NCBI GenBank assembly: GCA_019414565.1
Contig: DXLU01000027.1
Coordinates: 1 to 64,000 of the forward strand
From: Collinsella sp.
Lineage (GTDB): Bacteria; Actinomycetota; Coriobacteriia; Coriobacteriales; Coriobacteriaceae
Length of the DNA: 64,000 bases
Direction: 5' to 3'
Position numbers and translations under genes: made by a program. Positions 47,892 to 56,711 of this stretch are shown one piece after another (position 1 is the first letter of the stretch; each line of letters opens with the position of its first letter). The notes beneath the pieces were generated by a model. That model was not told the DNA's origin. It saw nothing but the letters and a program-made list of their open reading frames with translations, and ran no database searches.

Positions 47892-50201
47892 ATGTCATTG
47901 ACTCCCAACGAGGCATATGCGGCTAAGCGGCCGTTTGTGGACAAGGAGACACTCGAGCATATCGTCGAGCAGTTCCCCACGCCGTTTCATCTATACGACG
48001 AGGCGGGCATCCGCCGCAACATGCAAGAAGTGCGCGACGCCTTTGCATGGAACCCGGGCTTTAAGGAATACTTTGCCGTCAAGGCCAACCCCAACCCGGC
48101 GCTCATCTCCATTCTCAACGAATACGGCTGCGGTTGCGATTGCTCGAGCTATACCGAGCTCATGATCGCCCGCTCGCTGGGCATCACGGGGCATGACATC
48201 ATGTTCTCGTCCAACGACACGCCGGCGGCGGACTTTGAGCTCGCCGACAAGCTGGGCGCCATCGTCAACTTTGACGACATCAGCCACATCGAGTTCTTTG
48301 AGCGTGTTGCGGGACCCATCCCCAAGACGGTCAGCTGCCGCTTTAATCCAGGCGGCCTGTTCCAGCTCTCCAACGGCATCATGGACAACCCGGGCGACTC
48401 CAAATATGGCATGACCACCGAGCAGCTCTTCGAGGCCTTCCGCATGCTCAAGGCCAAGGGTGCCGAGGACTTTGGCATCCACGCATTCCTTGCCAGCAAC
48501 ACTGTCACCAACGACTACTACCCCAAGCTCGCGCGCATCCTCTTTGAGCTTGCCGTACGCCTGGAGCGCGAGACCGGCGCACACGTCGCCTTCATCAATC
48601 TGTCCGGCGGCGTCGGCATCCCCTACCTGCCCGAGCAGCAGGCCAACGACATTCGCGCCATCGGCGAGGGAGTACACGCGGCATACGACGAGATCCTGGT
48701 TCCCGCCGGCATGGACGATGTGGCCATCTGCACCGAGATGGGCCGCTTTATGATGGGCCCCTACGGCTGCCTGGTCACCAAGGCTATCCACGAGAAGCAA
48801 ATCTACAAGGACTATATCGGCGTGGACGCCAGTGCCGTCGACCTCATTCGTCCCGCCATGTATGGCGCTTACCACCACATCACGGTGATGGGTCAGCCGG
48901 GCGGCGCCGACAAGGCCACAGCGCCCGTCACGAACACCTATGACATCACGGGCAACCTATGCGAGAACAACGACAAGTTCGCTATCGATCGCGAGCTGCC
49001 GCATATCGACATGGGTGACCTGCTTGTAATCCACGATACCGGCGCGCATGGCTACTCCATGGGCTACAACTACAACGGCCGTCTGCGCTCCGCCGAGGTC
49101 CTGCTGCGCCCCGATGGCTCGGCCGACCTCATCCGTCGCGCCGAGCGCCCGGGCGACTACTTTGCCACGCTCGACGTGCTGCCGTGCGGCCGAGAGTTGC
49201 TGGCCAAGTCGCGCGCCGAAAGTGCCCGCCGCCGCGCTCAGGACGAGCGCCTGGCCGTCGCCGCTCAGTGGAACAAACGCATCCAGATCGCGGAAGCGAA
49301 GGAGAAGAACATGGACATCCGCAATCTCGAGGGTTCAATCGTCGCCCTTGTCACGCCGTTTAAAAAGGACGGCAGTGTCGACTTTGACGCGCTCGAGCGC
49401 CTTATCGATTTCCACCTGCAAAATGGCACCGACGCCATCCTCACCCTGGGCACCACCGGAGAGAGTGCCACGATGACCGACGACGAGGACAACTCCGTTG
49501 TCGCCGCAGTGGTCAAGCAGGTTGCGGGCCGAGTCCCCGTTATTGCCGGCTCGGGCTCTAACTCCACGCAGACCATGCTCACTAAGTCGCTCACTTACCA
49601 GGGCCTGGGCGCCGATGGTCTGCTGCTCATTACCCCCTACTACAACAAGTCTAACGAAGAGGGCATCTACCAGCACTTTAAGACCGTGGCCGACGCCGTG
49701 GACATCCCCTGCATTCTGTACAACATCCCCGGCCGCTGTGGCTGCGGCATCAGCGAGCGCAACGTAGAGCGCTTGGCCGCGCACCCCAACATCATGGGCA
49801 TCAAGGAGGCCTCGGGCAACGTCGCCTACGCGGCCAAGATCGCCCACCTGCTGTCAGACGACTTCCGCATGTACTCGGGCGAGGATGCCCTCACCGTGCC
49901 GCTCATGAGCCTAGGCGCTTCGGGTACCATCAGCGTGTGGGCAGACGTTCAGCCGCAGCTCGTGCACGACATGTGCCGTGCCTATCTGGACGGCGACGTG
50001 GAGCGCGCCCGCGATATCCAGATTGCCGGTCAGCCGCTCATCAACGCCCTCTTTAGTGAGGTCAACCCCATCCCCGTCAAAGAGGCGCTCGCTCAGATGG
50101 GTATGATCGAGGCAAACTACCGTATGCCGCTGTGCCCCATGGCCAACGACACGCGCGCTGCACTTACCGATGCTTTGAAGGGAGCTGGTCTGCTTGATTA
50201 A
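47892..50201 (+). CDS. lysA-dapA: Diaminopimelate decarboxylase - dihydrodipicolinate synthase fusion
   Basis: One uninterrupted 769-codon frame covers two enzymes. Residues 1-about 440 are diaminopimelate decarboxylase (PLP Lys64 in YFAVKANPNP, HAFLASNT, SGGVGIPYLPEQ, CTEMGRFMMGPYG), making lysine. A charged Ala/Arg/Glu linker (about 440-473) leads into 4-hydroxy-tetrahydrodipicolinate synthase from Met474 (GSIVALVTPFKKDG, LGTTGESATM, YNIPGRCG with the Tyr, and Schiff-base Lys in MGIKEASGN). AAGGAG lies seven bases before the Met474 codon (49311), so a separate DapA could also be made from the same message. First and early steps of lysine synthesis are thus physically linked. A missed sequencing stop cannot be excluded. 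Confidence 0.85.
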   Translation: MSLTPNEAYAAKRPFVDKETLEHIVEQFPTPFHLYDEAGIRRNMQEVRDAFAWNPGFKEYFAVKANPNPALISILNEYGCGCDCSSYTELMIARSLGITGHDIMFSSNDTPAADFELADKLGAIVNFDDISHIEFFERVAGPIPKTVSCRFNPGGLFQLSNGIMDNPGDSKYGMTTEQLFEAFRMLKAKGAEDFGIHAFLASNTVTNDYYPKLARILFELAVRLERETGAHVAFINLSGGVGIPYLPEQQANDIRAIGEGVHAAYDEILVPAGMDDVAICTEMGRFMMGPYGCLVTKAIHEKQIYKDYIGVDASAVDLIRPAMYGAYHHITVMGQPGGADKATAPVTNTYDITGNLCENNDKFAIDRELPHIDMGDLLVIHDTGAHGYSMGYNYNGRLRSAEVLLRPDGSADLIRRAERPGDYFATLDVLPCGRELLAKSRAESARRRAQDERLAVAAQWNKRIQIAEAKEKNMDIRNLEGSIVALVTPFKKDGSVDFDALERLIDFHLQNGTDAILTLGTTGESATMTDDEDNSVVAAVVKQVAGRVPVIAGSGSNSTQTMLTKSLTYQGLGADGLLLITPYYNKSNEEGIYQHFKTVADAVDIPCILYNIPGRCGCGISERNVERLAAHPNIMGIKEASGNVAYAAKIAHLLSDDFRMYSGEDALTVPLMSLGASGTISVWADVQPQLVHDMCRAYLDGDVERARDIQIAGQPLINALFSEVNPIPVKEALAQMGMIEANYRMPLCPMANDTRAALTDALKGAGLLD

Positions 50202-50934
50202 GACCGTCATTATGGGAACGGGCCGCATGGGCTCGCTCATCCGCACTACCGCCGAGGGCATTGTCAACGCCGCTGGAGAGGCCGTTTTTGACATCGTCGC
50301 CCAGATCGGCTTCGACTTGTCCGAGCTCGAGAACGCCCCAGCAGCCGACGTCATCATCGACTTCTCGAACGTTGCGACCTTCAATGCTGTCGTCGCCTAT
50401 GTCGAGCGCACGGGCGCGGCGTTGGTCTCGGGCACCACGGGCTACACACCCGAGCAGATGGATCGCCTGCGCGAGCTGGGTCAGAACGCCCGCGTCATGC
50501 ACTCCGGCAATTACTCCATCGGCATCGCGGCCCTGCGTCATCTGGTGGCACAGGCCACGCGTGAGCTGCCCGGCTTTGACTGCGAGATTGTCGAGACGCA
50601 CCACAACCAAAAGGCCGACGCCCCCAGCGGCACCGCGAAGCTGCTGCTCGACGCCGTCGTCGAAGCCGAGCCCGAGGCAGGTTACCACCCCGTCTATGGC
50701 CGCGAGGGCATGTGCGGCGCACGCGACCCCAAGGAGATCGGCATGCACTCGCTGCGCGGTGGCACTGTCGCCGGCGTGCACGAGGTGAGTTTCTTTGGCC
50801 AGGACGAGGAGGTCACGCTCACACACCGTGCCACGAGCCGCCAGATCTTTATCAACGGCGCCCTGGCCGCCGCCCAGAAGCTCATCACCCGCGACCCCGG
50901 CTTCTACACCTTCGACCAGGTCATGTTTGCCTAA
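50194..50934 (+). CDS. dapB: 4-hydroxy-tetrahydrodipicolinate reductase
   Basis: 246-aa NAD(P)H-dependent reductase following DapA in lysine/DAP synthesis. N-terminal nucleotide motif TVIMGTGRMGSLI, then VIIDFSNVATF, SGTTGYTPEQM, ETHHNQKADAPSGTAK (catalytic His-His-Lys segment) and EVSFFGQDEEVTLTHRA. It starts with TTG at 50194, overlapping the dapA stop by eight bases, with AAGGGAG upstream, so translation is coupled to the fusion gene. Slightly shorter than many DapB proteins but complete. Confidence 0.94.
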   Translation: MIKTVIMGTGRMGSLIRTTAEGIVNAAGEAVFDIVAQIGFDLSELENAPAADVIIDFSNVATFNAVVAYVERTGAALVSGTTGYTPEQMDRLRELGQNARVMHSGNYSIGIAALRHLVAQATRELPGFDCEIVETHHNQKADAPSGTAKLLLDAVVEAEPEAGYHPVYGREGMCGARDPKEIGMHSLRGGTVAGVHEVSFFGQDEEVTLTHRATSRQIFINGALAAAQKLITRDPGFYTFDQVMFA

Positions 50935-50973
50935 CCAGGTATCAACCGTATCCACGAAAAGGAGAAACAGCAT

Positions 50974-51693
50974 ATGAGTAACGCAGCCGAGATGGATGCA
51001 CAGGAGATTATCAACTACATCGCCACCGCGCCCAAGAAAACGCCCGTCAAACTGTACGTGCGCGAAAAGCCGGGCATGAAGGTCCAGTGGGGCAATGCGC
51101 ACGTCTACGGCGGTCATCGCGGCAAGACCGTCTTTGGTAACTGGGATGAGCTTAAGACCATCCTGGTCGCCAATGCCGATTCCATCGACTACTACGACGT
51201 AGAGAACGACTGCCGCAACTCCGCCGTGCCCATGCTCGACCTCAAGGGCATCAACGCCCGCATCGAGCCGGGCGCAATCATCCGCGACTGCGTCGAGATC
51301 GGCGATCGCGCCGTCATCATGATGGGTGCCATCATCAACATCGGCTCCGTCATCGGCGAAGGCTCCATGATCGATATGGGCGCCGTGCTGGGCGGCCGCG
51401 CCACCGTGGGTAAGAACTGCCACATCGGCGCCGGCACCGTGTTGGCAGGCGTCGTAGAGCCCGCCAGCGCCACGCCCGTCATCATCGAGGACGATGTCAT
51501 GATCGGCGCCAACGCCGTGGTCCTGGAGGGCGTGCACGTAGGCAAGGGCGCCGTCGTTGCCGCCGGCGCCGTGTGCGTCGAGGACGTCCCCGCCGGCGCC
51601 GTCGTGGCCGGTGTCCCCGCCCGCGTCATCAAGATGCGCGACGAGAAGACCGACAGCAAGACCGGCCTGGAAGAGGGCTTACGTCAACTTTAA
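50974..51693 (+). CDS. dapH: Tetrahydrodipicolinate N-acetyltransferase
   Basis: 239-aa left-handed beta-helix acyltransferase of the DapH/YkuQ group, acetylating tetrahydrodipicolinate in the acetyl branch of the DAP pathway. An N-terminal helical region (MDAQEIINYIATAPKKTPVK) is followed by hexapeptide repeats (GAIIRDCVEIGDRAVIMMGA, GKNCHIGAGTVLAGV, EDDVMIGANAVVLEGVHVGKG) and a C-terminal AGVPARVIKMR. AAAGGAG precedes the ATG by eight bases. Last gene of the lysine unit; a structured element and terminator follow. Confidence 0.94.
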   Translation: MSNAAEMDAQEIINYIATAPKKTPVKLYVREKPGMKVQWGNAHVYGGHRGKTVFGNWDELKTILVANADSIDYYDVENDCRNSAVPMLDLKGINARIEPGAIIRDCVEIGDRAVIMMGAIINIGSVIGEGSMIDMGAVLGGRATVGKNCHIGAGTVLAGVVEPASATPVIIEDDVMIGANAVVLEGVHVGKGAVVAAGAVCVEDVPAGAVVAGVPARVIKMRDEKTDSKTGLEEGLRQL

Positions 51694-51695
51694 TA

Positions 51696-51897
51696 GTTGC
51701 GCGGGTTTACCAACCCGCGCAACGGCTCGACGCTGCACCTTTGGTTCCGTCGTTCTAACGAACGACGGACCGGTCGACGCTACAAACGCCCCTAAGCGGC
51801 AATCTGACGTTCAATCGTCGGTCGCGTACCAAAGTACGCTTCCCTCCTCTTTCACGTCACCTTGCTCGCTTAGGGGCGCTTTCGCTGACGTATGCTC
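51696..51897 (-). repeat. Structured intergenic element, family 2, copy 2
   Basis: Read on the minus strand it begins GAGCATACGTCAGCGA, has the outer stem CGCCCCTAAGCG/CGCTTAGGGGCG enclosing CAAGGTGACGTGAAA, an inner hairpin (AGCGTAC/GTACGC), and GATTGAACGTCAGATTGC. It is followed by two GCGTCGA-hairpin modules: GCGTCGACCGG with arms TCCGTCGTTC, and GCGTCGAGCC with arms GTTGCGCGGGTT (51696-51723). Same plan as 5431-5586 with one extra module. Lies immediately downstream of dapH. Confidence 0.7.
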
Positions 51898-51924
51898 AGT
51901 CTGCAACTCAATTGAGCTCCAAGC

Positions 51925-51963
51925 AAAAAGGCCGAAGACCCAAAGGGCTTCGGCCTTTGCTTT
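51925..51963. terminator. Bidirectional terminator between dapH and NdpA genes
   Basis: AAAGGCCGAAG pairs with CTTCGGCCTTT; T-runs on both strands (TTTGCTTT to the right, TTTTTGC to the left). Suits the convergent dapH and nucleoid-protein transcripts. Confidence 0.85.
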
Positions 51964-51985
51964 CCCGCTGTAGGCGTAACGCAAC

Positions 51986-52990
51986 TTATCTATTCTCGAT
52001 GCTGCCGATGTTTTTGAGCTCGATGGAAATGAGGCCGTTGGGCTCGTTGACGAACTCGATGTACTCGGAGTTCGAGCCCATCTCGGCCGGAAAGCTGATC
52101 TCGATGCCCGTATCGGTACGAATCTTGTGGTTGCGCACGGCCGCACGCTCGACCTGCTTGCGCTCCACGGGCACACGCTCGGGCACCTTCTCTTCGGTCA
52201 GCGCCGCGCGTACGCTCTCCTTGATGACCGGCTCGTCCTCAAAGACCTCATCGACGATATCCCAGGGCGGCAGCTCCTCGTCATCCTCGACCTTCTCGGC
52301 CACAGCGGCCTTAACCTTGGCGAGCGCCACGGCCGTGTTGGCGCCGTGCTCCTCGGCGACTTCCTCGACCACACGCGTCACGGTGTCGATGACCTCCTTG
52401 CCAGATACGCCCGTGTCGCACTGCAGCAGGCCATCGGGAATGAGCATGCGGTCTTCGCCGGCAATCTTGCGCTTCTTGTCTACGTAGCCGATCTCCATGG
52501 TGCTCGCGCGCACGATGGCATAGCTCGGCACCTTCTGCGAGGGGTTCGGCAGGATAGCGTAATGGCGCGCGATGTCGTTGCGCACCTCCCCCTCCTCGCG
52601 GCCCACTTCGTGCATAAAAGCCTGCTTGGAGCCCAGCAGCATCACGGCAAACCAGCGGGCATCCTCATCGTCGTCAAAATCGGCCACGAGCACGTCGGTG
52701 GACTCGGATTTCTCGGCTTTGGTGAGCTCGGAGGAGATAAACTCCGCAATCTGCTGCGACAGGTCCACGAACTCACGCTCGCCAAAGAAATAGCCCTTGA
52801 GCTCGCCGCCAAACGCAGAGTTCTCGGCAAACGTGGCGCGTTTATTGTCGGCCGAGGTACGTGCGCGACGCAGATGCGTGGTCACAAAGTTGCGCACGGT
52901 GCGGCTTTCGATATCCAGCTCGCGCTGGCTCATGACGTTGACGGCCGAGTCAAAGTCCAGGATATGCAGGATAGCGTGGTTGATTTTCAT
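51986..52990 (-). CDS. Nucleoid-associated protein (NdpA/YejK family)
   Basis: 334-aa protein of the 37-kDa nucleoid-associated family. The N-terminus MKINHAILHILDFDSAVNVMSQRELD (written in parts, residues 1-26) is the family hallmark, followed by conserved FAENSAFGGELKGYFFGEREF and DDDEDARWFAVMLLGSKQAF. Family members bind DNA in Gram-negative bacteria; in Gram-positives the role is little known. Start at 52990 fits the family; an ATG three codons earlier also exists. Complete. Confidence 0.85.
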   Translation of the reverse strand: MKINHAILHILDFDSAVNVMSQRELDIESRTVRNFVTTHLRRARTSADNKRATFAENSAFGGELKGYFFGEREFVDLSQQIAEFISSELTKAEKSESTDVLVADFDDDEDARWFAVMLLGSKQAFMHEVGREEGEVRNDIARHYAILPNPSQKVPSYAIVRASTMEIGYVDKKRKIAGEDRMLIPDGLLQCDTGVSGKEVIDTVTRVVEEVAEEHGANTAVALAKVKAAVAEKVEDDEELPPWDIVDEVFEDEPVIKESVRAALTEEKVPERVPVERKQVERAAVRNHKIRTDTGIEISFPAEMGSNSEYIEFVNEPNGLISIELKNIGSIENR

Positions 52991-53064
52991 ATACGGCATT
53001 CCGTTCTAGATCGATTTCGGCACGAACCAGTATAGCGGTCGAGCCCTCCCCGAGCGCATCGAAG

Positions 53065-53099
53065 ATTGGTGCATCGGGGACAGGTTGCTTTGCACCAAT
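53065..53099. repeat. REP-like hairpin with GGGGACAGGTT
   Basis: ATTGGTGCA (53065-53073) and TGCACCAAT (53091-53099) enclose TCGGGGACAGGTTGCTT. Nearly the same unit is at 54280-54310, and its reverse complement at 5378-5410. It touches the stop of the DUF2974 gene. Confidence 0.75.
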
Positions 53100-53101
53100 G
53101 G

Positions 53102-54262
53102 CTAGCGCAGGAGCTCGGACTGCCAAGCCTCGAGCTGTTCTGCCAGACTCTTACCGGCAGCGGACATGTCGATCTGGGGTCGTTTGGGCAGCAGTGCGCA
53201 CTTAAGGATTGCCACGATGGTCTGCGAGACAAAGCGTCGTGTATCCTCGTCGAAACCTTGCGCAGTCTGGAGCATCACGGGCAGGCTCTCGCGCAGATTC
53301 CCAGCGATATCCGCAAACCGCTCAGCACCCGTAGCCTCAAACACGGAGAACAACGCATCTACAAAACGCTCGCGCTCGCTAGGTGACACTGCAAGCAGCA
53401 TCTCGCGAATGGAGCCATCAACGTATCGAGCACCGGCAGACAGGCGCTCACAGTACACGAAGTCGCGACCATCAACCACCCAGCTAAAGGGATTATGCTG
53501 CAGCAGGCTGAACTCGGTGCTCTCAACGATGGCATAGTCCTCCTGTGTCTCGAACATCATGCCAAAGATCGACGACCGAGGTAGCGTCTTGTCGATTCGA
53601 CCGGAAAGATCGGCAAAGGCGTTGCCGTTCAGAAACTCCTCGACGAAGCCCGGACCATCATGGGAATACACCCGTTCGATTCGCTCACGGGCGACGTCGG
53701 AGCACATCGCCGCACCGTACACCGCAAGGTTTCCGCCCTTGGAATGACCTCCGCACAAAAGCGGCCCGTCAATCGCATCCGCCGCCTCGTCCATATAACG
53801 CGCCGCAGATTCCTGGGCCGGCACGGGACACCGGAACGCCATGTTAAAGTCCTCTTTCCAGCCCACAATCGTGCTGTCGGTCCCCCGGAAGGAAAGATAG
53901 CTAAACCCCGCCGGAAACCGGAACGCCATGGCTGCAAACTGCTCTGTCGCCACCACATCGCTCACGGCACGATAGCCGCAAACGTGCACGCCACGGTAGC
54001 GAGGGCTTGCTGCCACGGCCTCCAACAAGGCCCTGCTCCCCTCTGAATCCCACAGGTCGCCAATCATGTCCCGGTAGCACTCGGCACGAAGCAGCTCGCG
54101 TACGTCTAGGCCCTGCCAGTTCGTCAGCTCCGCCATATCACCCGGCAAACGCAAATAGGACAACCACGCAAAGACCAGGCTATCCACCGCGCAGAACGGC
54201 CGTTCCTCAAACGGGTCAAACGCCGTCTGGGCATAGGTCAAAAAATTAGGCGAATCCGACAT
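53102..54262 (-). CDS. DUF2974 (Mbeg1-like) alpha/beta hydrolase
   Basis: 386-aa protein of the DUF2974/Mbeg1-like family, a lipase-like alpha/beta hydrolase group. The nucleophile elbow is GGHSKGGNLAVYGA (about residues 163-176), preceded by SYLSFRGTDSTIVGWKEDF. C-terminal half includes EFLNGNAFADLSGRIDKTLP and IVESTEFSLLQHNPFSW, typical of the family. Natural substrate unknown; found widely in gut Firmicutes and Actinobacteria. Flanked on both sides by nearly identical REP-like hairpins (53065 and 54280). Confidence 0.86.
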   Translation of the reverse strand: MSDSPNFLTYAQTAFDPFEERPFCAVDSLVFAWLSYLRLPGDMAELTNWQGLDVRELLRAECYRDMIGDLWDSEGSRALLEAVAASPRYRGVHVCGYRAVSDVVATEQFAAMAFRFPAGFSYLSFRGTDSTIVGWKEDFNMAFRCPVPAQESAARYMDEAADAIDGPLLCGGHSKGGNLAVYGAAMCSDVARERIERVYSHDGPGFVEEFLNGNAFADLSGRIDKTLPRSSIFGMMFETQEDYAIVESTEFSLLQHNPFSWVVDGRDFVYCERLSAGARYVDGSIREMLLAVSPSERERFVDALFSVFEATGAERFADIAGNLRESLPVMLQTAQGFDEDTRRFVSQTIVAILKCALLPKRPQIDMSAAGKSLAEQLEAWQSELLR

Positions 54263-54279
54263 GGCGCTCCCATCAACTA

Positions 54280-54310
54280 TGGTGCATTGGGGTCAGGTTA
54301 CTTTGCACCA
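54280..54310. repeat. REP-like hairpin with GGGGTCAGGTTACTTTGC
   Basis: TGGTGCA (54280-54286) and TGCACCA (54304-54310) enclose TTGGGGTCAGGTTACTT. Same unit as 53065-53099; the two bracket the DUF2974 gene in the same orientation. Confidence 0.75.
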
Positions 54311-54346
54311 AAAAGGCGCCCGGACCGTGTGGACCGGACGCCTTTC
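54310..54346 (-). terminator. Terminator after ldh
   Basis: On the minus strand AGGCGTCCGGTCC pairs with GGTCCGGGCGCCT, followed by TTTTTGG. It lies 30 bp past the ldh stop. Confidence 0.85.
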
Positions 54347-54376
54347 ATTGTAGCCTGTTGCCCAAAAGAGCTTGAT

Positions 54377-55327
54377 TTAGCAGGAGAAGTCGACGCTGTC
54401 GATGATGTCCTTGAGGGCCTTTGCAGAGGCGGTGAGCTCATGCTGCTCGTCATCGTTCAGCGGCACGGGGACGCGGCAGACAACGCCGTCGCGGCCAACG
54501 ACGGTCGGCATGGAGATGGCAAGATCGGACAGGCCATACTCGCCCACCATGAGCGAGGAGACGGGCAGAACGGTCTGCTCGTCACGCATGACGGCAGTGC
54601 AGATGCGCTTGACGGCCATGGCGACGCCGTAGTAGGTAGCGTGCTTCTTCTCGATGATGGTGTAGGCGGAGTTCTTGACGTCCTCGGCGATGCGCTTCTC
54701 GGCAGCTTCATGCTCCAGATGACCGTGAAGCTCGCAGAAGGTGTTCAGCGGAACGCCAGCAACCTGGGCGCTGGACCAAGCGACAAACTCGGAGTCGCCG
54801 TGCTCGCCCATGACATAGGCCTGGACATCGCGCGGGTCGACCTCAACGTGGGCACCAAGCATCTGCTGCAGACGGCCGGTGTCGAGCACGGTACCGGAGC
54901 CGATGACATGGCCCTCGGGCAGGCCGGACATCTTGATGGCGGCATAGGTCAGAACATCGACCGGGTTGGAGACGATGAGCAAAATGCCGTCGAAGCCGGA
55001 TTTCTTAATCTCGGGGATAATGGACTTAAAGATGTTGACGTTCTTGTTGACAAGGTCCAGGCGGGTCTCGCCGGGCTTCTGGGCAGCGCCAGCGGTGACG
55101 ACGATCATGGCGGCGTCGGCGACATCGGAATAATCGCCGGCGTAGATCTTCATCGGCTCGGCAAACGTCATGCCGTGCGCGATATCCAGAGCCTCACCCT
55201 CGGCGCGGTTCTTGTCCACGTCGATGAGGACCATCTCGGAGAACAGACCGCTCTGCATCAGCGCGAACGCCGAAGACGAACCGACGAAACCGCAGCCGAC
55301 AATAGCGACCTTCTTCTCGTTAACCAT
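54377..55327 (-). CDS. ldh: L-lactate dehydrogenase
   Basis: 316-aa NAD-dependent L-lactate dehydrogenase. The nucleotide-binding motif is VAIVGCGFVGSSSAFALMQSG (split here, residues about 7-27), LIDVDKNRAEGEALD with the NAD-binding Asp, GAAQKPGETRLDLV with the substrate-loop Gln and Arg (Gln marks lactate rather than malate dehydrogenase), and the catalytic HGDSE in GEHGDSEFVAWS. It reoxidises NADH by reducing pyruvate. Start at 55327 has GGGAG upstream; the longer open frame covers a leader hairpin. Confidence 0.95.
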   Translation of the reverse strand: MVNEKKVAIVGCGFVGSSSAFALMQSGLFSEMVLIDVDKNRAEGEALDIAHGMTFAEPMKIYAGDYSDVADAAMIVVTAGAAQKPGETRLDLVNKNVNIFKSIIPEIKKSGFDGILLIVSNPVDVLTYAAIKMSGLPEGHVIGSGTVLDTGRLQQMLGAHVEVDPRDVQAYVMGEHGDSEFVAWSSAQVAGVPLNTFCELHGHLEHEAAEKRIAEDVKNSAYTIIEKKHATYYGVAMAVKRICTAVMRDEQTVLPVSSLMVGEYGLSDLAISMPTVVGRDGVVCRVPVPLNDDEQHELTASAKALKDIIDSVDFSC

Positions 55328-55353
55328 TAGAAACTCCCATCTCTCTCCACAAG

Positions 55354-55384
55354 CAAGCCGCCCGGGAACGACCCGAGCGGCTTG
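55354..55384 (-). promoter_or_regulatory. Leader hairpin of ldh
   Basis: CAAGCCGC and GCGGCTTG arms with CGGG/CCCGG pairs form a strong hairpin 27 bp before the ldh start codon. No T-run follows. It may stabilise the message or regulate entry into the gene. Confidence 0.5.
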
Positions 55385-55528
55385 CCGTAATCCCAATACA
55401 TCCAATCGGGACTTTGATTATGCTCCTATTCGCAGCCAAAAATCGACCGTTTACCGAAATTGTTTGCAGGATTCGTAAAATAACTGCACGAAATCGGTTT
55501 CGAGCTATTGACGAGGCGAAATAGCTTT

Positions 55529-56692
55529 CTAATACAGGCCCGCCTCGCGAATGGCCTCGACAGCCAAAGCAATCTGATCGGGCGGCAGGACCAGCGCCAT
55601 GCGCACGTGTCCCTCGCCCGAAGGACCAAAGCTCGCGCCCGGCGTCACCACAACGCCGGCCTTCTCCATAAGCTCCTCGCAAAACGCCATGGAATCGGTG
55701 CGACCACCGGGAAGCTTGGCCCACACAAACATAGAGCCATGCGCGTTGGGACGCTCCCAGCCCAAGTTCTCAAGACCGTCGCACAGGGCATCACGGCGCT
55801 CCTGGTACTTCAGACGCTGCGCCTCGACCTCATCGCGCGGACCGTTCAGACAGGCGATAGCAGCCTTCTGGATCGGGAAGAACATGCCAAAGTCGATCTG
55901 GCCGCGCAGTTTGGCAAAGGCAGAGACCACATCCTCGCGGCCGACCAAAAAGCCGATGCGGGCACCAGTGACGTTAAACGACTTGGAGAGCGAGAAAAAC
56001 TCCACGCCCACCTCGAGCGCACCGGGATACTGCAAGAAGCTGCCGCCCGGCTCACCGTCAAACACGATATCGGAGTATGCATTGTCGTGAACGATGAGCA
56101 GGTCGTGCTCGCGGGCGAAGGCGATGATCTCCTCGTAGACCTCGGGCGTGCCCACCGAGCCCACCGGGTTGGCGGGCAGCGATACGATCATATACTTGGC
56201 ACGATCGGCCACCTCGGGATCGATACCCGCCACATAGGGCAGGTAATTATGCTCGGCAACCAGCGGATAGTACTCGAGCTTGGCATCGGCAATCTTCGCA
56301 CCCGCCTCAAAGACCGGGTAGCACGGATCGGGAACCAGGATGGTGTCACCCGGATCGAGCAGGGCCAGGCCCAAATGGCCCACGCCCTCCTGCGTGCCGT
56401 TGCACGACTGCACCATGGACGGTGTAATGCCCGAAACGCCAAAGCGACGCTCATAGTAATCGCACACGGCCTGCTTGAGTTCGGGCAGGTCGCGCAGGGC
56501 ATACTTCCACATCTCGGGATCTTGGGCTGCATGCGTGAGCGCCTCGACCACATGGTCGTACGGCTTAAAGTCGGGCGTGCCCACGCTCATGTTGTAAATG
56601 GTCTTGCCCTGAGCCTTCAGCGCGAGAAGTTCGTTGTTGAGCGAGGCGAAGACCTCCGCGCCAAAGCGGTCGAGACGCTGCGATGCCTGCAT
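55529..56692 (-). CDS. Class I/II aminotransferase (LL-DAP/alanine aminotransferase-like)
   Basis: 387-aa fold-type I aminotransferase. Motifs: YNMSVGTPDFKPYDHVVEAL, CNGTQEGVGHLGLALLDPGD, SLPANPVGSVGT with the PLP-binding Asn, LLIVHDNAYSDIVFDG with the conserved Asp and Tyr, and the Schiff-base Lys in FFSLSKSFNVTGARIGF. The C-terminus GHVRMALVLP has the substrate carboxylate-binding Arg. It resembles LL-diaminopimelate- and alanine-type aminotransferases, but DapH-type acetyl-branch genes already present make a DapL role unproven. AAAGGTGG lies before the ATG at 56692. Confidence 0.87.
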   Translation of the reverse strand: MQASQRLDRFGAEVFASLNNELLALKAQGKTIYNMSVGTPDFKPYDHVVEALTHAAQDPEMWKYALRDLPELKQAVCDYYERRFGVSGITPSMVQSCNGTQEGVGHLGLALLDPGDTILVPDPCYPVFEAGAKIADAKLEYYPLVAEHNYLPYVAGIDPEVADRAKYMIVSLPANPVGSVGTPEVYEEIIAFAREHDLLIVHDNAYSDIVFDGEPGGSFLQYPGALEVGVEFFSLSKSFNVTGARIGFLVGREDVVSAFAKLRGQIDFGMFFPIQKAAIACLNGPRDEVEAQRLKYQERRDALCDGLENLGWERPNAHGSMFVWAKLPGGRTDSMAFCEELMEKAGVVVTPGASFGPSGEGHVRMALVLPPDQIALAVEAIREAGLY

Positions 56693-56711
56693 GGTGCCAC
56701 CTTTCGATATG

